Source of the DNA: Plantago major
Taxonomy: Eukaryota > Streptophyta > Magnoliopsida > Lamiales > Plantaginaceae
DNA: 64,000 nucleotides
Assembly: GCA_026545765.1 (NCBI GenBank)
Contig: CM048840.1
Span: 80,938,877-81,002,876, forward strand
Reading direction: 5' to 3'
Positions within the stretch are counted from its first letter, which is position 1, and each line of letters opens with the position of its first letter. The notes under the pieces were generated by a model. It was not told the origin of the DNA, did no database searches, and saw nothing but the letters and a program-made list of their open reading frames with translations. Shown in pieces: positions 1 through 11,676 of the stretch. The position numbers and the translations under genes are program-made.

Positions 1-227
1 GTATGTATTTATGCATTGAGATTCAATTGCTATATATATAGGATTTTGGCATAGGAAATCACTTTTGCCTAATCCGAAAACTCATCTTGCAAAAATAGCA
101 AATCCTTCTCTTGATTCTCGCAAAACCTTCTACAATCTCTGCAAATCAAGATTAAGTTTTTACGCAAAGAATTCTTGAATCAAATCTCTTTCAAACACCA
201 ATTTCAAATCCTACACTATATAAAGAG

Positions 228-3200
228 ATGGCCCTAAAAGTTCAACCACCTTTGAAATCTCAATCCTCCTTTGATGCTGCTGAAAAGCAAGCACGAGTTG
301 GTTATTGTGAACAACCGTGGTAGGAGATTTTAATCGACCATTGGACTTCAAATCACAGAATGATTTGGGGTGGTGCCGTGGTTGAGAATACTAGAGAACA
401 AGCCGAGAAAGCTAATTCTTGACATGCTTGAAAAGGCACAAATCGAGGGCTTTCTATACGCTCGACCTGGTGGAATTTCATCACTCGATGTGTTGGAATT
501 CTACAACAACTCGGATTATTTCTGTGTTTAAGAACCTTTGAAATAGTGTGCATCAAAACCTCGATCGAAGGAAAGGAAATCATACGGACTTAACAACTTT
601 CGTAAGTTGTTTGAGTTTCAAAATCTTGGAAAGGATTTTGAAATAAACACCAAGGATGATGAACTCCTTGAAGGTGTTAAAGAAGCTGTCTGATGTGTGA
701 TCTTGAAAAATCGATACACCTATTGAGTTCAAGCTGGCGACATCCGAACCGGACATCGATGGTTCCTTTGGGATGTCTTGGCTTGCATTCTTCACGAGAT
801 GCTTTGATGGTCTACAAGGAGGTTGACGGATAAGCCAAGAATGATGGATCGTGATGTTCTTGCTGAATCAACAAGACAAAAGGCTGGAAAACCCTTTTAA
901 CTGGGGAAAGTACGCCTTCATGAAGTTTGTGAAGAAGATTCAAGGCTTCAAGCCTAAGATTGCCAAAGGACTAGCTGAGCCAAAGGCCACGATGAGGCTA
1001 TAGTGCGAAGATATGCTACTTCTTTGGAAAAGCTTGGCATTGAGCTCGGAGAGGCAATAGCCAACATTAACCTACTCTACAAATATGAGTATACAAAGTT
1101 GATGAAAAAGGTTACTGGGTCTCAGAAAGGTTCTAAGAAGCGAAAGTCTGAAAAGGTATCTGAAGAAAAGGTTGCGACCAAGAAGCCCAGAACTTCAAGA
1201 AAGAAGTCTGCTGGCAAATCAGAAGACGCACCCAAAGAGGTTGTCGATTCTCAGATATCTGCAGGCATTGCCGATGAACTGATAAAGGCAAATGAAATCA
1301 TCAATGCTGCAAAAGAGTTATCAACTACTGAACAAGTAGACTGAAGAGAAAGTGCTTCCAGAAATGTTGCGACTAATGCAGAAAGCCTTGCTGATGAACT
1401 CATAAATGCTGCCAAAAGTGGTGAAAAACACCAAGCCCTATCTGCAGAAAACCGCAGGAGTAATGGACCAATCAGTTTCCAATGCTGATGAGAGCTCTGA
1501 CGATGAAGATGATGAACTAGTCATCTCTCAAGTCCTAGAAAGAACAAAGAGGGCTAAGGTTCTTTATGTGATGGCTTGGTGATAAGATATCTGAAGAAGA
1601 ACCTACACCACAGGTTGCTGAACCTATAGCAAAGGTTGTTGGTGCAAACACATCATCAGGGAATGTTTCTTATGCACAACTTCAAAAAGCCCTGATGAGT
1701 GGTATTTTAATCTTGCGGAATCTTGATGGAAGCATACAACTAAAAATCGGAAGAACATTCTCTTGATCAATCCTGCCTTCGAGACAACCACAACAACCAC
1801 AATCACAACAACCACAACAGCCACAAGTGGTTGATGAAATGGTAAATGAACTCCATTTCGAATTACCAGCAATACAGTATGCTGAAGAAAATCCTGCAAA
1901 AGAGCAGGTTCCCCAACTCAATGAGAGGGATCAAACTGAGACATCTACTCAGAATGAGCAACCAGGGGAGGCAACTGAGTTGCATACTCATGAAAGGTGT
2001 GAAGTACCAGAAACTTCAAGCAAAGAAACTGCACTGGGACAAGAAGACCTAAGTATAGAAAGGTCACAAGTTCGAGACCAATCGACTGAAATTACTCGGG
2101 TGGTGACGGTTTAACTCTTATCTTGTGAAAATTTTTATGCTTATACATCTTGTTACTCATAAAATTTCTTTATTCTGGTGAGTTAGAAACACAAAAACAA
2201 GAGGAAGGTGAAAAGCTTACCTCGAAGCGAAGGAGGTTCCTCAACCTCGCCTCTTAAGATATACGAGCACATGCCACGGTAATAATGGATTCTTAAGATA
2301 ACACTTCTTGATTATAAGTTTATGTGCTTAATCATTAAAATAAATGTTTCTAACAGGCTCAATGAGAAAGAGGAAGATAAGCGAAATGCGAAGAAAACCC
2401 GAAACCGACAAGGTTTACGAAGAAACGAATCATTGAGCCTTCGGTATGAAGGTATATGAAAATCAATGATAAATATTCTTCACCTTGGGTTAACTAAAAT
2501 CTTCTCTAAATTACTCGATGCTTTCTACTCACGGGCTCACTCGAGTAGAAGTGCAAGGGGCGGAGTTGCGACACCCCACCTTTATGGAAATTGATGAGGC
2601 ATCAAGGCCTTCATCACAAGAAAAGATTCGAGTGCACAAGTCTCGAGGGAAAATATCTGAGCCTCCCATGGAGGTAATTGACCTCTCAGATATCTGACTT
2701 GTCACTTAAAGTTTTCTTGATAAAATTTCCTAAGTATTGTGATAATGTTAATTCTTAGGTTCAAGAAAGAAAGGTTGATGAGGACCAGACTTCCAAGTCT
2801 CGCCTCACAACAAGATATCTGAGACACCAATTGTCTCGATGAGAACAAATCTCTGAGCACAAGTACTTACTCGTAACTCGAAACTAAACTACACTTCTCC
2901 TCGGATATCTATAAAAGTTTTGAAGCTCACTCAAAACTCTTTCTTTCGAGCTCAAACAAGTGCCGAGCGGGCTCCCAATGTTGAGACAAGGACCTACTTC
3001 CCTTCTTCAAAGCTCACACCACCAAAGCACATTAAATGCTTCAAGAAATGGCAAAGGTTAAGGTGCTCGATCTCTGAAATATTGAGAATCACAGATCAAC
3101 CAAACAGACGAGCACGAGCTCTTGACTTGGAGACATACATCCATGCAATGTTCCCTATCGAACAGTACACAGTTGTGACTCTATTGCATAAGGATTTCTC

Positions 3201-5723
3201 CAGAGAAGTGGCGCACAGTTTGATACACGCCTTTGAACAGGCAGATGGTCAGACAAGATTACAAATGGCATTTAAGCCAGTCCTGCCCCAAACTCTGCAA
3301 TTTATACCTTCTGAACAAGAAGAGGTTAATGGGCAGAAGATCACTATTCCTGAAGTGATCAATCTAGTATCTGAAGATGATGAGGAGGAAGAGATAAACG
3401 AAAATGACTTCGATGAACCTCCCACTGACCATCACCAAAAGGATGACCGCAAAAAGGATGATGATGATGCCCCTGCACCAGGGACCGGAGGAATTTCGCT
3501 AAGAAATGATGCCTCAGCTGCTGAAAAGCACACTAAGAAGACTTCACAGAAATCTCCGTCTCCATCTCCTCAGAAATCTACTCATCCATCTTCTAACCAA
3601 CACCCAATTACTACTGAACAAGTAGTTGAGCTTTCTGAAGAAACCAATCAGAAAATATTAAACACTCAACTCAGACAACTGTTGGAAGAAGAACAACAGC
3701 TCCATCTTCAACTGGAAGATCAAATAGCTAAATCCAGAGACAAGCTTGATCAACTACAAGAACAATACTTACAAGAAATGATTGCTTACTCTGAGGTTAA
3801 AGAGCTACGGGATGTTGTGCAAGATATCACCAAAGAACTCGATACTGAAGAAGTATCTGAAGTCAAGCATGATGCTAAGGCTGCATCATCTTCAAAAGAA
3901 GTACCATCCTCCTCCCAGAAAGGGAAGAAACCAATCTCTGAGATGGTTCTTTGGACTCGATACAATCGATGAAAATGTCGAAGAGGATTAAGATCCTTTG
4001 GTGATTACTCAGATAATGAAGAAGACAAGACTTTGGCAGAGCACCGCAATGAACATCTAGCGGTTTCTCACTTGAAAAGGAAGCTGATTGCTCCTACAAT
4101 ATTCAGCAAACTGCCAAATGTCCACTCCCATGAATACATGAACAGGTACCAAGTACTGGCTCATCTGAAAAAGGAGATGACTTCACAGAACAAGGAAGTA
4201 ATTGCCTCCGTCCCCTCTGAAATGAAAAAGTTCACTGAGCTCATCACTCAGAGAACAACTAGCATAGTCATTGCTCAGAAAGATCTGGAATGATAAGGGG
4301 CGATGATCGTCTTTAGTGAAAAAGCTTTCAAGAGGCAAGTTACTGCCTTTGAAAAGATGCCATCCTAGGCCATTGGCAAAAGCTCAGCGATAAGGACAAT
4401 GGACTTATCAAGCAAAATCGAGAGCTCAAAGCCGAACTTGAGTTGGTCACTTTTATAATTATTTACAAGGGCACTTTAACTCTCTCAGATTCCTTTATGA
4501 GGTAGTCATTGACAATGACTAAGGGGGAAAGAGTGTACAAATCTGGACCTCAAAGTCAGGGGGAATGGGAAGAAGGAGAAGAAAACAAGAAGAAATCTGG
4601 AGCTAGTGCGGCTCAGAAAGGAAGAAGAAACATGAAAACTTCCACCACCACTAATCAATGAACCCTCCTCAAGCCAAGTGCTTTGCAAATAGTAGGCGCT
4701 TCCTAGAAACCTCTTGAAGGAACTAAAATGATAACAAGGGCCATGTACGAAACCTCCAAGGAGTACCAAGGCTCGAAGGAGAAGACAAGTTAGAGGATTG
4801 ATGAATCTTACGAAGAAGAACAAGAAGGTCAAATCAAGTCCACAGGCAATGAAAGAAGGTAAAACTCTCACAAGATTAAATCTTGATGATGATGAGGAAG
4901 CGATGAAGATGAAGCTCCTCTTCAAAAGAAAAGGAAAATTGAAAGCCTAAGCGAGCCCATAGGCGCAAAGCCCTAGCGGCTAAAACACCCTCTGGAAATA
5001 CCATGTCTATCCGGGTGGTTCTTCACAACAACCCCAAAGAGAATTCAAGACAAAGAAGGAGCAGTGAGAGTGAACAAAGACAAAGTCGACTTCCACTCGG
5101 GCCGGAAGAAGCGAAAATAGAGTATGTGAAGTATGACAATGATTCCTCATCTCTGTGCATCAATCGGAAAAATGGCTATTGGATTACGGAACTTAAGCAT
5201 CTATTGGTAAATTCAAGATTTCGAACCAATCCATAAACAACTTATGGCATGGAGAAAAGATAAGCCAACCTTGATCAACACCAATCACATTAAAGCTGGT
5301 TGGATTTTGAAGTTGTCAAAAGAATGAAGCCATGAGAAAGGACCTCTCGATGAATGTCCATATGGAAAGCTAGATGATGTGCGAGTGCGAATATCACGGG
5401 AGCAGCACAAGAGCAAGACTTCTTGTAGAACCTATGAATCATTCTATCTAGCGAAGATCAATAGGGTGACATCAGATATCTGAGGATTATCTACGAATAC
5501 TTCAAGCTTTCAGATATCAGAATAGAGCATGCCTGGAAGTGGGGAAAGTATCTGTGGGTCAAACATTTGGTCAAGAAAAATCCTACCAAAACCTATAAAG
5601 AGATCTGTGGATTTGCCAGAGACACTGAGATGCTCGTCAGAACACTTCTCTATGATTATTCTGATGACGTCAAAAGGTTTGGAGATAGGAAATTTGCAGA
5701 CTGATCCACAAAAATACTGTTGA
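228..5723 (+). pseudogene. Broken post-pol accessory (env-like?) region of element L
   Basis: Plus-strand coding-like sequence lies between the left edge and the 3' untranslated part of element L. It is seen only as separate open stretches, for example 1003-1344 (Lys/Ser-rich), 1827-2114, 2920-3972, 4033-4293 and 5003-5236. Composition is hydrophilic, with acidic runs, Lys-rich tracts and Gln/Glu-rich heptad-like segments. I recognise no enzyme domain. Sireviruses often carry an extra, poorly conserved open frame at this position, sometimes called env-like. No signal peptide or clear membrane anchor was seen, so an envelope role is not supported. Broken in many places. Confidence 0.5.
2920..3972 (+). 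pseudogene. Longest open stretch of the element L accessory region
   Basis: An open stretch of about 350 codons with a basic N-terminal part, an acidic patch near residues 150-165 (EDDEEEEINEND), a Ser/Pro/Lys-rich linker, then a Gln/Glu/Leu-rich segment (about residues 245-310) typical of a coiled coil. It begins with TTG in the given frame, so the true start is unknown. It resembles the coiled-coil accessory proteins reported after pol in Sireviruses; I do not recognise it beyond that. It is one part of a decayed element. Confidence 0.45.
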
Positions 5724-6075
5724 AGACTTGAAGAGATTGAAGACTTGAAGACTAGTTTATTAGGATGTCTACTTGGAGCTTGGTTACTCCTGTTGTCCTA
5801 ATTTACTATGTAGTTTTTGTATTTTTAGTGACTGAGCCAAACTTGTTCTATGTATTGAAGTTATCTGTAATCTCTCTTTAACTTATCTGAAGAACTTACT
5901 CTCAGATAGTATTCTATAAAAGATAACTTGTCAGCAAAGATCACACCTTGTGATTTGGTTGATGTTTACTTTCTGCACTTAATTAAATAAATTGAAGATC
6001 TTAAGAAAAGATTAAGTGTTGGATTGTTCACTCATCCAGATTTGTAATAGGTAAGATAGTCATCGTTGACTGATC

Positions 6076-6127
6076 AAAAAGGGGGAAATTTGTTGGGAAA
6101 TTTGTTGGGAAATTTGTTGGGAAATTT
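6076..6127 (+). promoter_or_regulatory. Polypurine tract and repeated LTR-edge motif
   Basis: A purine run (aaaaagggggaaa) lies directly before three closely spaced copies of TGTTGGGAAA (about 6091, 6103 and 6115). The run is the expected plus-strand primer of an LTR retrotransposon; the repeats duplicate the junction between primer and LTR start. Multiplied polypurine tracts are a known Sirevirus trait. The exact first LTR base is ambiguous because of the repetition. Confidence 0.7.
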
Positions 6128-7792
6128 TTTAGATATTTTGTTAGAAATATCTGTTTAGATTTTGATCAGCAACATGATGACTTATCTTAGTCTCAGAAAG
6201 GTTATTAGTACTCTTGGTTCACTTGAACATTGCAAAAGAGGAAACTCACTAAGTATGATAGTCTAGCTAATCTTGTATAGGATGTTAGGTCTCAAAATGT
6301 AATTTTTATTTTATGAAGAGAAGACCAAGAAGAAGACATCCAAGCAGAACAAGCTCAACGACATTGAAGACTTGAAGAAACTGCACAAGATTACTGAAAC
6401 TGTTTTTCAGATACCTTAGCCAGATATCTTGAAGACACGAACAGTTTTAAACAAACTGTGTCACAAGAGATATCTGAGAAATAAGAGGCCTACCTGAAAA
6501 CAAGGAAAGTGTCCACAGATATCTATTCTCAGATACCTTGAACATTAACCACATTTCTGAAAAAGAAATATATATTGCAAACAAAGTTGTTTCAATAAAT
6601 AGTGGTATCTGAAGATTGAAGATAAGGACGTGCAAAGAATCAGATAACACAAGTCTCTGATACAAAGCATAGTTCCGTTGGCACTACAGGACAAAAAGTA
6701 TAGTACAATGCATTTAATGCACGAGAGAGATGTACGAATAAAAGCAGCGGCAGCTTAAGAAGAAGAGAAAGCACTACTGATTACTATACACAGATATGAA
6801 TAGTTTGAATTTGAGCCTAACGGATACTATTCAAACGGCACTCAAATTCATCTATAAATATCAACACTTAGAATGCTTGATGAGACACACGACATACCTT
6901 GAAAACGCTGAACATCTTACTCTCTCAAAGCAACTTACTTATCCTCAAAGCTTTCTGTTACGACCAAAGTTTTTGATCTTGAGTAACACTGAAGTTCTAA
7001 GTGTCCTGATCCTAAACAAGCACGACTATCGTGAAAGAGTTGAAGCGAAAGATTAAGTATCTGAGATTCATTCTCTTGAACATTTATCTAAGACTTGGGT
7101 CGATAAAAGAACAAGATACCATACATTGAAAAGTGTATTAAGTATACTTGATTCACGAGCTATCTGAATAAGCGAATAAGTTATTAAAGAAGCTCATCGA
7201 CAACTCAAACCAAAACCAACACCATAGCTGGCGTGGAGTCAGGAAGTACTTAGTTTGAAAAATGGGAACAACTCAAGGTTAGGAGTATAGGAAGTACTTG
7301 ATTTGGGAAACTAAGGAATAACTCAAGGTTATTGAGTATAGGAAGTACTTAGCTTGGGAAGCTAGGAATAACTCAAAGGTTTACGATCGGAAGTACTTGG
7401 CTGTGAAAGCCGGGGAACAACTCAGGGAGAACATTTGGTTGGGAACCATTTGTTTAAAGGAATCATAGAATAGGATTTTTGTAAGGAGAACTCAATTATC
7501 TATTCTAGTGAATTCTAGGTCTCTGCAAGACCGAAGTGGATTAGTTGGAGGATTACGCCACCCCCAGTTACCACTATACTTGCTGTGTTATTTACCTTTC
7601 TGTATTTACATTTCAACAACACACACACACTTTAACTGTTTCTGCACTTATCTTTATTAAGTCTTCCGCGCTCTGATTCTAAGTATCAGATATCTATTCA
7701 GATATCTGAGAAATAGTTTTTATCGACAAAAGTTTTAAAAGACTATTCACCCCCCCCTCTAGTCTTTTACTTTGCCGTTATCTGGACCAACA
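6091..7792 (+). repeat. 3' LTR of element L
   Basis: About 1.7 kb that aligns nearly end to end with the LTR at 50154-51873. It begins TGTTGGGA and ends with accaaca. It carries a TATA box at 6853-6860, a C-run before its end, and many copies of the AGATATCT/CAGATATCT palindrome. Directly after it, array sequence begins, so the element abuts the tandem array. Confidence 0.85.
6853..6860 (+). promoter_or_regulatory. LTR TATA box (element L)
   Basis: TATAAATA about 760 bases into the LTR, also present at the matching place in the other LTR of the family (50885-50892). It probably marks the U3/R boundary. Confidence 0.6.
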
Positions 7793-7907
7793 AGAAATAT
7801 ATAATGCATTCTTGTATCTCCAAGTTTGATCCTTGACTTCGATTGCATTCTTGTATCTCTATGTTTGATCATTTTCAACATCCATCCAAATGCTACATTT
7901 GGCTTTC

Positions 7908-8786
7908 TCAAGACTTTTGTCGTTCAGCAGCCTGGTCAATAAACGACATAGTTAGAGGATTGTCAAAGATTATAGCTAGAATTTCAGATTTTCATCAACC
8001 GAAACAGAATAGCAAAAAGAACTCGAATCATTTGAAACAGAATTTTCTCAGATACCAAAATCAAACAGCTCCACAGCAGTCCAAAAGCTTTCCAACAACC
8101 AAATGATTAATAATATATGAGATCTAGATTAAGTAGACACAAGCCGGAACAGTTGCTTACCTTTCTCATTTTTTCAAGTACAGATTCTTCAAATCCCTTA
8201 TATCCGGCCCCAACAACATTGCTCGCTCTTGCAACATCAGATTCGTCTCTCTCTCCACTGAATACTGCAGGTGATGAAGATGGTTGAAGAGGTAAAACTA
8301 GCAGAGGATTTGATATATCACCCAAAACGTTGCCAAGACTTGCAGCCTGCCAACAAAACATCTCCTTTAGAATCCAAAAGCAAAAACATAGCAGCAAGAA
8401 GTACAAAACAATGTTAACATGTAATTATGAATACTTACCGCTGCTTCCTTTAAAGCCATTACCACAAAAGCCGACCCTTTCTTCTTCCTGATTAATACAT
8501 CTTCAACATGACCACATTTCTCAAAATCTCTGTCAATCTCTGTGCCGTGTAGTTTACACCACTCTTCTCCCACGAAACTTTAAGAGTTTTATCTTTATCG
8601 AATCCATTGCCTTCACCACTCGTTTATTCACTTCCTTCGCTTCTGTGTTTTTCTTATAGGGAGTTGAAACATCTCCCATTTTGTTAGAGTGCATAGCTCG
8701 TATTCTAGCAATCTCCTCCCTGAGTTTCCGGGCGATCATCTCTTCCTCCTCTCGAGCTTTCATGTTTGGATCAACATCAAAAGCAG
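7908..8786 (-). pseudogene. DnaJ/RRM gene copy D1, 5'-truncated (unit A)
   Basis: Remnant of the DNAJC17-like gene. Exon 3 (7908-7931), exon 2 (8161-8346) and the last third of exon 1 (8439-8786) are present with normal splice sites. Residues 1 to about 110, including the J-domain and its HPD motif, are missing because the copy is joined at 8786/8787 to the transporter upstream region. Two single-base losses relative to sister copies (near 8525 and 8622) also shift the frame in the RRM part. It cannot make a J-protein. It lies 115 bases from the LTR of element L. Confidence 0.9.
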
Positions 8787-9093
8787 TCTATTTTCGAAAA
8801 AGAGAAATTGTATAGTCATGAAAGACTACTCACATAAGAAGAGACCAACCATTCTGAGCACAAAGACTACTTTCCTTGAATCTCTCTATTTCTAGTATGT
8901 AATTTATATCCGGTTACATAATCTTTTACTAATCCTTTCCAAAAACTACTACTACTAATCAAATATTACATCACCATTATTTAAACCTCTCCAAAACTGC
9001 TATCCATACCTATTTTTCTCCTCGTCTATTTAAACCGCGTGTAAGTGATTAATACTGAACTATTTTTTGCCGTCTCAGAAAAAGAAAGCAAGG
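8787..9093 (+). promoter_or_regulatory. Deletion junction and transporter upstream region, unit A
   Basis: Sequence right of 8787 matches that starting near 15203 in unit B, so the DnaJ leader, MITE-like repeat and CACTA end are absent here. A TATA-like TATTTAAA lies at 8978-8985. A further loss of about 110 bases relative to unit B (between ctcctcgtcta and the gtgtaagtgatt segment) removes most of the transporter leader. Confidence 0.75.
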
Positions 9094-10839
9094 ATGGGGA
9101 TGGCTCAACCGGGACGTACCGGGGCGTGTGGGTTCATGCCGCAGCTCCTGACGGGACGATGGTTCATGATGTTCGCCTCGTTCCTGATCATGGCAGGCGC
9201 CGGGGCAACTTACCTCTTCGGTGTCTACTATAAGGTGATCAAATCGGCCCTCGGATACGATCAGACGATGCTTAACCTGCTGAGTAGCTGCAAGGACTTG
9301 GAAGCGAACGTTGGAGTTTTGTCCGGCTTCATAGCCGAGGTTACCCCGGTGTGGTTTGTGCTCCTGGTCCGTTCGGCCATGAATTTTGTGGGCTACTTCA
9401 TGATCTGGCTTTCTGTGAGTGGAAAGATTAAGAAGCCTACTGTCTGGGAGATGTGTGCGTACATCTGCATTGGTGCTGGTCAGAATTTCCAACACGGGGT
9501 CGCTTGTTACTTGTGTTAAGAATTTTCCTGAGAGTAGAGGGATGTTGCTTGGTTTGATGAAGGGGTTTGTGGGGCTGAGCGGGGCGATTTTCACACAGCT
9601 TTATTTGGCGATTTATGGGAACAATGGCAAGTCGTTGATCTTGCTTATCGGGTGGCTTCCGGCTGTTATTTCGATTCTATTCGTGTTCAATATCCGGATC
9701 ATGAAGATTTCGAGGCATCCGAATGAGGTGAAGGTGTTTCATCAGTATCTGGTTATCTCTGGTGTGATGGCTCTAGTTTTGATGGGATTGACTATTGCAC
9801 AGAAGTATGTTACTTTCGCTCATGCTGATTATGTTATAAGTGCAACTGGTGTTTGTTTCTTGCTGTTTCTTCCATTGTCGATCGCTATTAGAGAGGAGTT
9901 AGCTACATGGAACTTGAGAAGGAAACTAGCACAAGAAGTTCCTTCAGCTGTTGTTGTGGAACAACCACCGGTTGTAGTTTCAAATTCATAAATCGTGGAG
10001 TTGCCAGAGAGCCCGAAAAAGGAAGAGCCAGCAGCTGAGACAGGCTGTTTCGAGGGCATATTTAAGAAGTCGAAAAGTGGTGAAGATTTTACCATATTGC
10101 AGGCCCTGTTAAGCATTGACATGGTCATTCTTTTCGTGGCTACGTTCTGTGGGCTCGGTTCCAGCTTGACTGCAGTCGATAACTTAGGCCAGATCGGAGA
10201 ATCCTTAGGCTATCCACAACGGACCATTAGCACATTCGTTTCTCTGGTGAGCATATGGAACTACTTCGGCAGGGTATTCTCCGGATTCGCCTCTGAAAAG
10301 CTGCTTCTGAAGTGGAAAGTGACAAGAACACTGATGATGACATTCGCTCTCGTCCTGCCAGCTATCGGTGATCTTATGATTGCTTTCCCTTTCCCAAGTT
10401 CATTCTACATCGCTTCATTACTCATCGGATTATCCTTCGGTATCCAGCTAACGCTGTTGTTCATCATCATATCAGAGCTTTTCGGTCTAAAGTACTATTC
10501 GACTCTCTTCAACTGTGGTCAGCTGGCTAGCCCCCTCGGATCATACATAATGAACGTGGTGATAGTTGGGAGACTGTACGACAATGAGGCACTGAAGCAA
10601 CTCGCTAGTAAAGGGCTGACGAGCACAATGGTGAAGGAGCTGACATGTATCGGTAGCCAATGCTACAGAACGTCTTTCATTGTACTTGCTACACGAACCT
10701 GTTCGGGGCACTCGTCTCGTTGATTCTTGCGTACAGGACTAAGGAATACTACAGGAGTGACATCTACAAGAAGTTCAGAGATGAAATGGAAGCCAATGAG
10801 AAGAAGGAGATGGCAATGGTGAATCAAGTACAAAGATAG
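9094..10839 (+). pseudogene. NFD4-like MFS transporter copy T1 (unit A), broken
   Basis: Nodulin-like/MFS membrane transporter of the plant NFD4-type family. The ATG at 9094 is the start shared by all copies. Codon 57 is still CAG (Gln) here, unlike T2-T5. The copy is broken by an indel patch near 9475-9495, a TAA at 9989-9991 in the linker between the two halves (TCAGAA in sisters reads TCATAA) and a one-base loss near 10689 close to the C-terminus. Residue choices (SRHPNE, FNIRIMK) group it with T2, T6 and T7. Stop at 10837-10839. Confidence 0.9.
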
Positions 10840-11676
10840 CCTTGTTTTTCTTTTCTTTCTGTAAGATGTTTAAGTAGCAACAGTTTCTTTTATTTTTGTT
10901 TCAACTCAGTGTTTGTATTTCTTTCCTTTTACCGGTTTCTAAATGGAATATAGTTTTACTTTTTACTATTTGTCCCTTTGCATTTTTCTTCAGGTTATTC
11001 CTACAATTTTGTCTGTTTAAACACTAAATTAAGCTTATTGTGTATGAGTCTCAATGAACATGAATGTGCAAATTAGAACTCATAATCTTAACTTGTGTTG
11101 AATCTAGATTTACACAAGTCCTTATGTCGTAGTTTGAAAGAGCCAACCTAGTGTTCCAGAAACTAGGTTCCAGATTGGCACAGGAAGATTTGGAATCGGG
11201 CTAATCTCTTAATCAAAATCGGAATTTTTCCAATATCCCATGCCAAACCTCACCCGTAGTGAATTTTGAGGCCGAAAAGTGGACACGAAAGACGAAAGGT
11301 AGGTGAAATGTAACTGCAAACGTTTACCCAGTTCGACCAAAACTAATTCAGCATCCAACAAGAACAGCTAATAAATATCTAAACATCTGGACAACATCCA
11401 GTATGAAATCAAGATTTCTACTATTTCATTCCCTTTAGCAGCTTATAACAATACAAAGTAGTTATACAAACCAATGACTACAACAAGAATCCATGTACTG
11501 AACTTCCACATTTCTCAGATGATATTTTACATCTACCATCAATTTTCCACTAAGAAAGAAGCGAAATATATAATGCATTCTTGTATCTCCAAGTTTGATC
11601 CTTGACTTCGATTGCATTCTTGTATCTCTATGTTTTATCATTTTCAACATCCATCCAAATGCTACATTTGGCTTTC
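10840..11676. other. Tail-to-tail spacer, units A/B
   Basis: T-rich 3' UTR of the transporter, then AT-rich sequence without a gene, then the 3' region of the minus-strand DnaJ gene. A short hairpin (11142-11179; arms GCCAA/TTGGC and CCTAGT/ACTAGG) is kept in the other complete spacers. The left end of the array corresponds to 11563 within this spacer. Confidence 0.6.

Larger units (their letters stand above)
1..7792 (+). mobile_element. Element L: 3' part of a Sirevirus-like Ty1/Copia element
   Basis: This is the decayed 3' portion of an LTR retrotransposon; its 5' end and pol lie outside the window. It contains a long, broken, lysine/glutamate-rich accessory region, a purine-rich primer cluster and a full-length 3' LTR. 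The LTR closely matches the 5' LTR at 50154-51873, which is followed by an initiator-Met primer site, so both belong to one Ty1/Copia family. The post-pol accessory region, repeated polypurine tract and long LTR fit the Sirevirus (SIRE/Maximus) lineage. That lineage call is inference because no reverse transcriptase is visible here. It is a fossil, broken in many places. Confidence 0.75.

Noticed and set aside
9045-9233. Short 62-codon plus-strand frame starting at GTG, repeated in most units
   Set aside because: An overlapping alternative frame of the transporter N-terminus with a non-ATG start.
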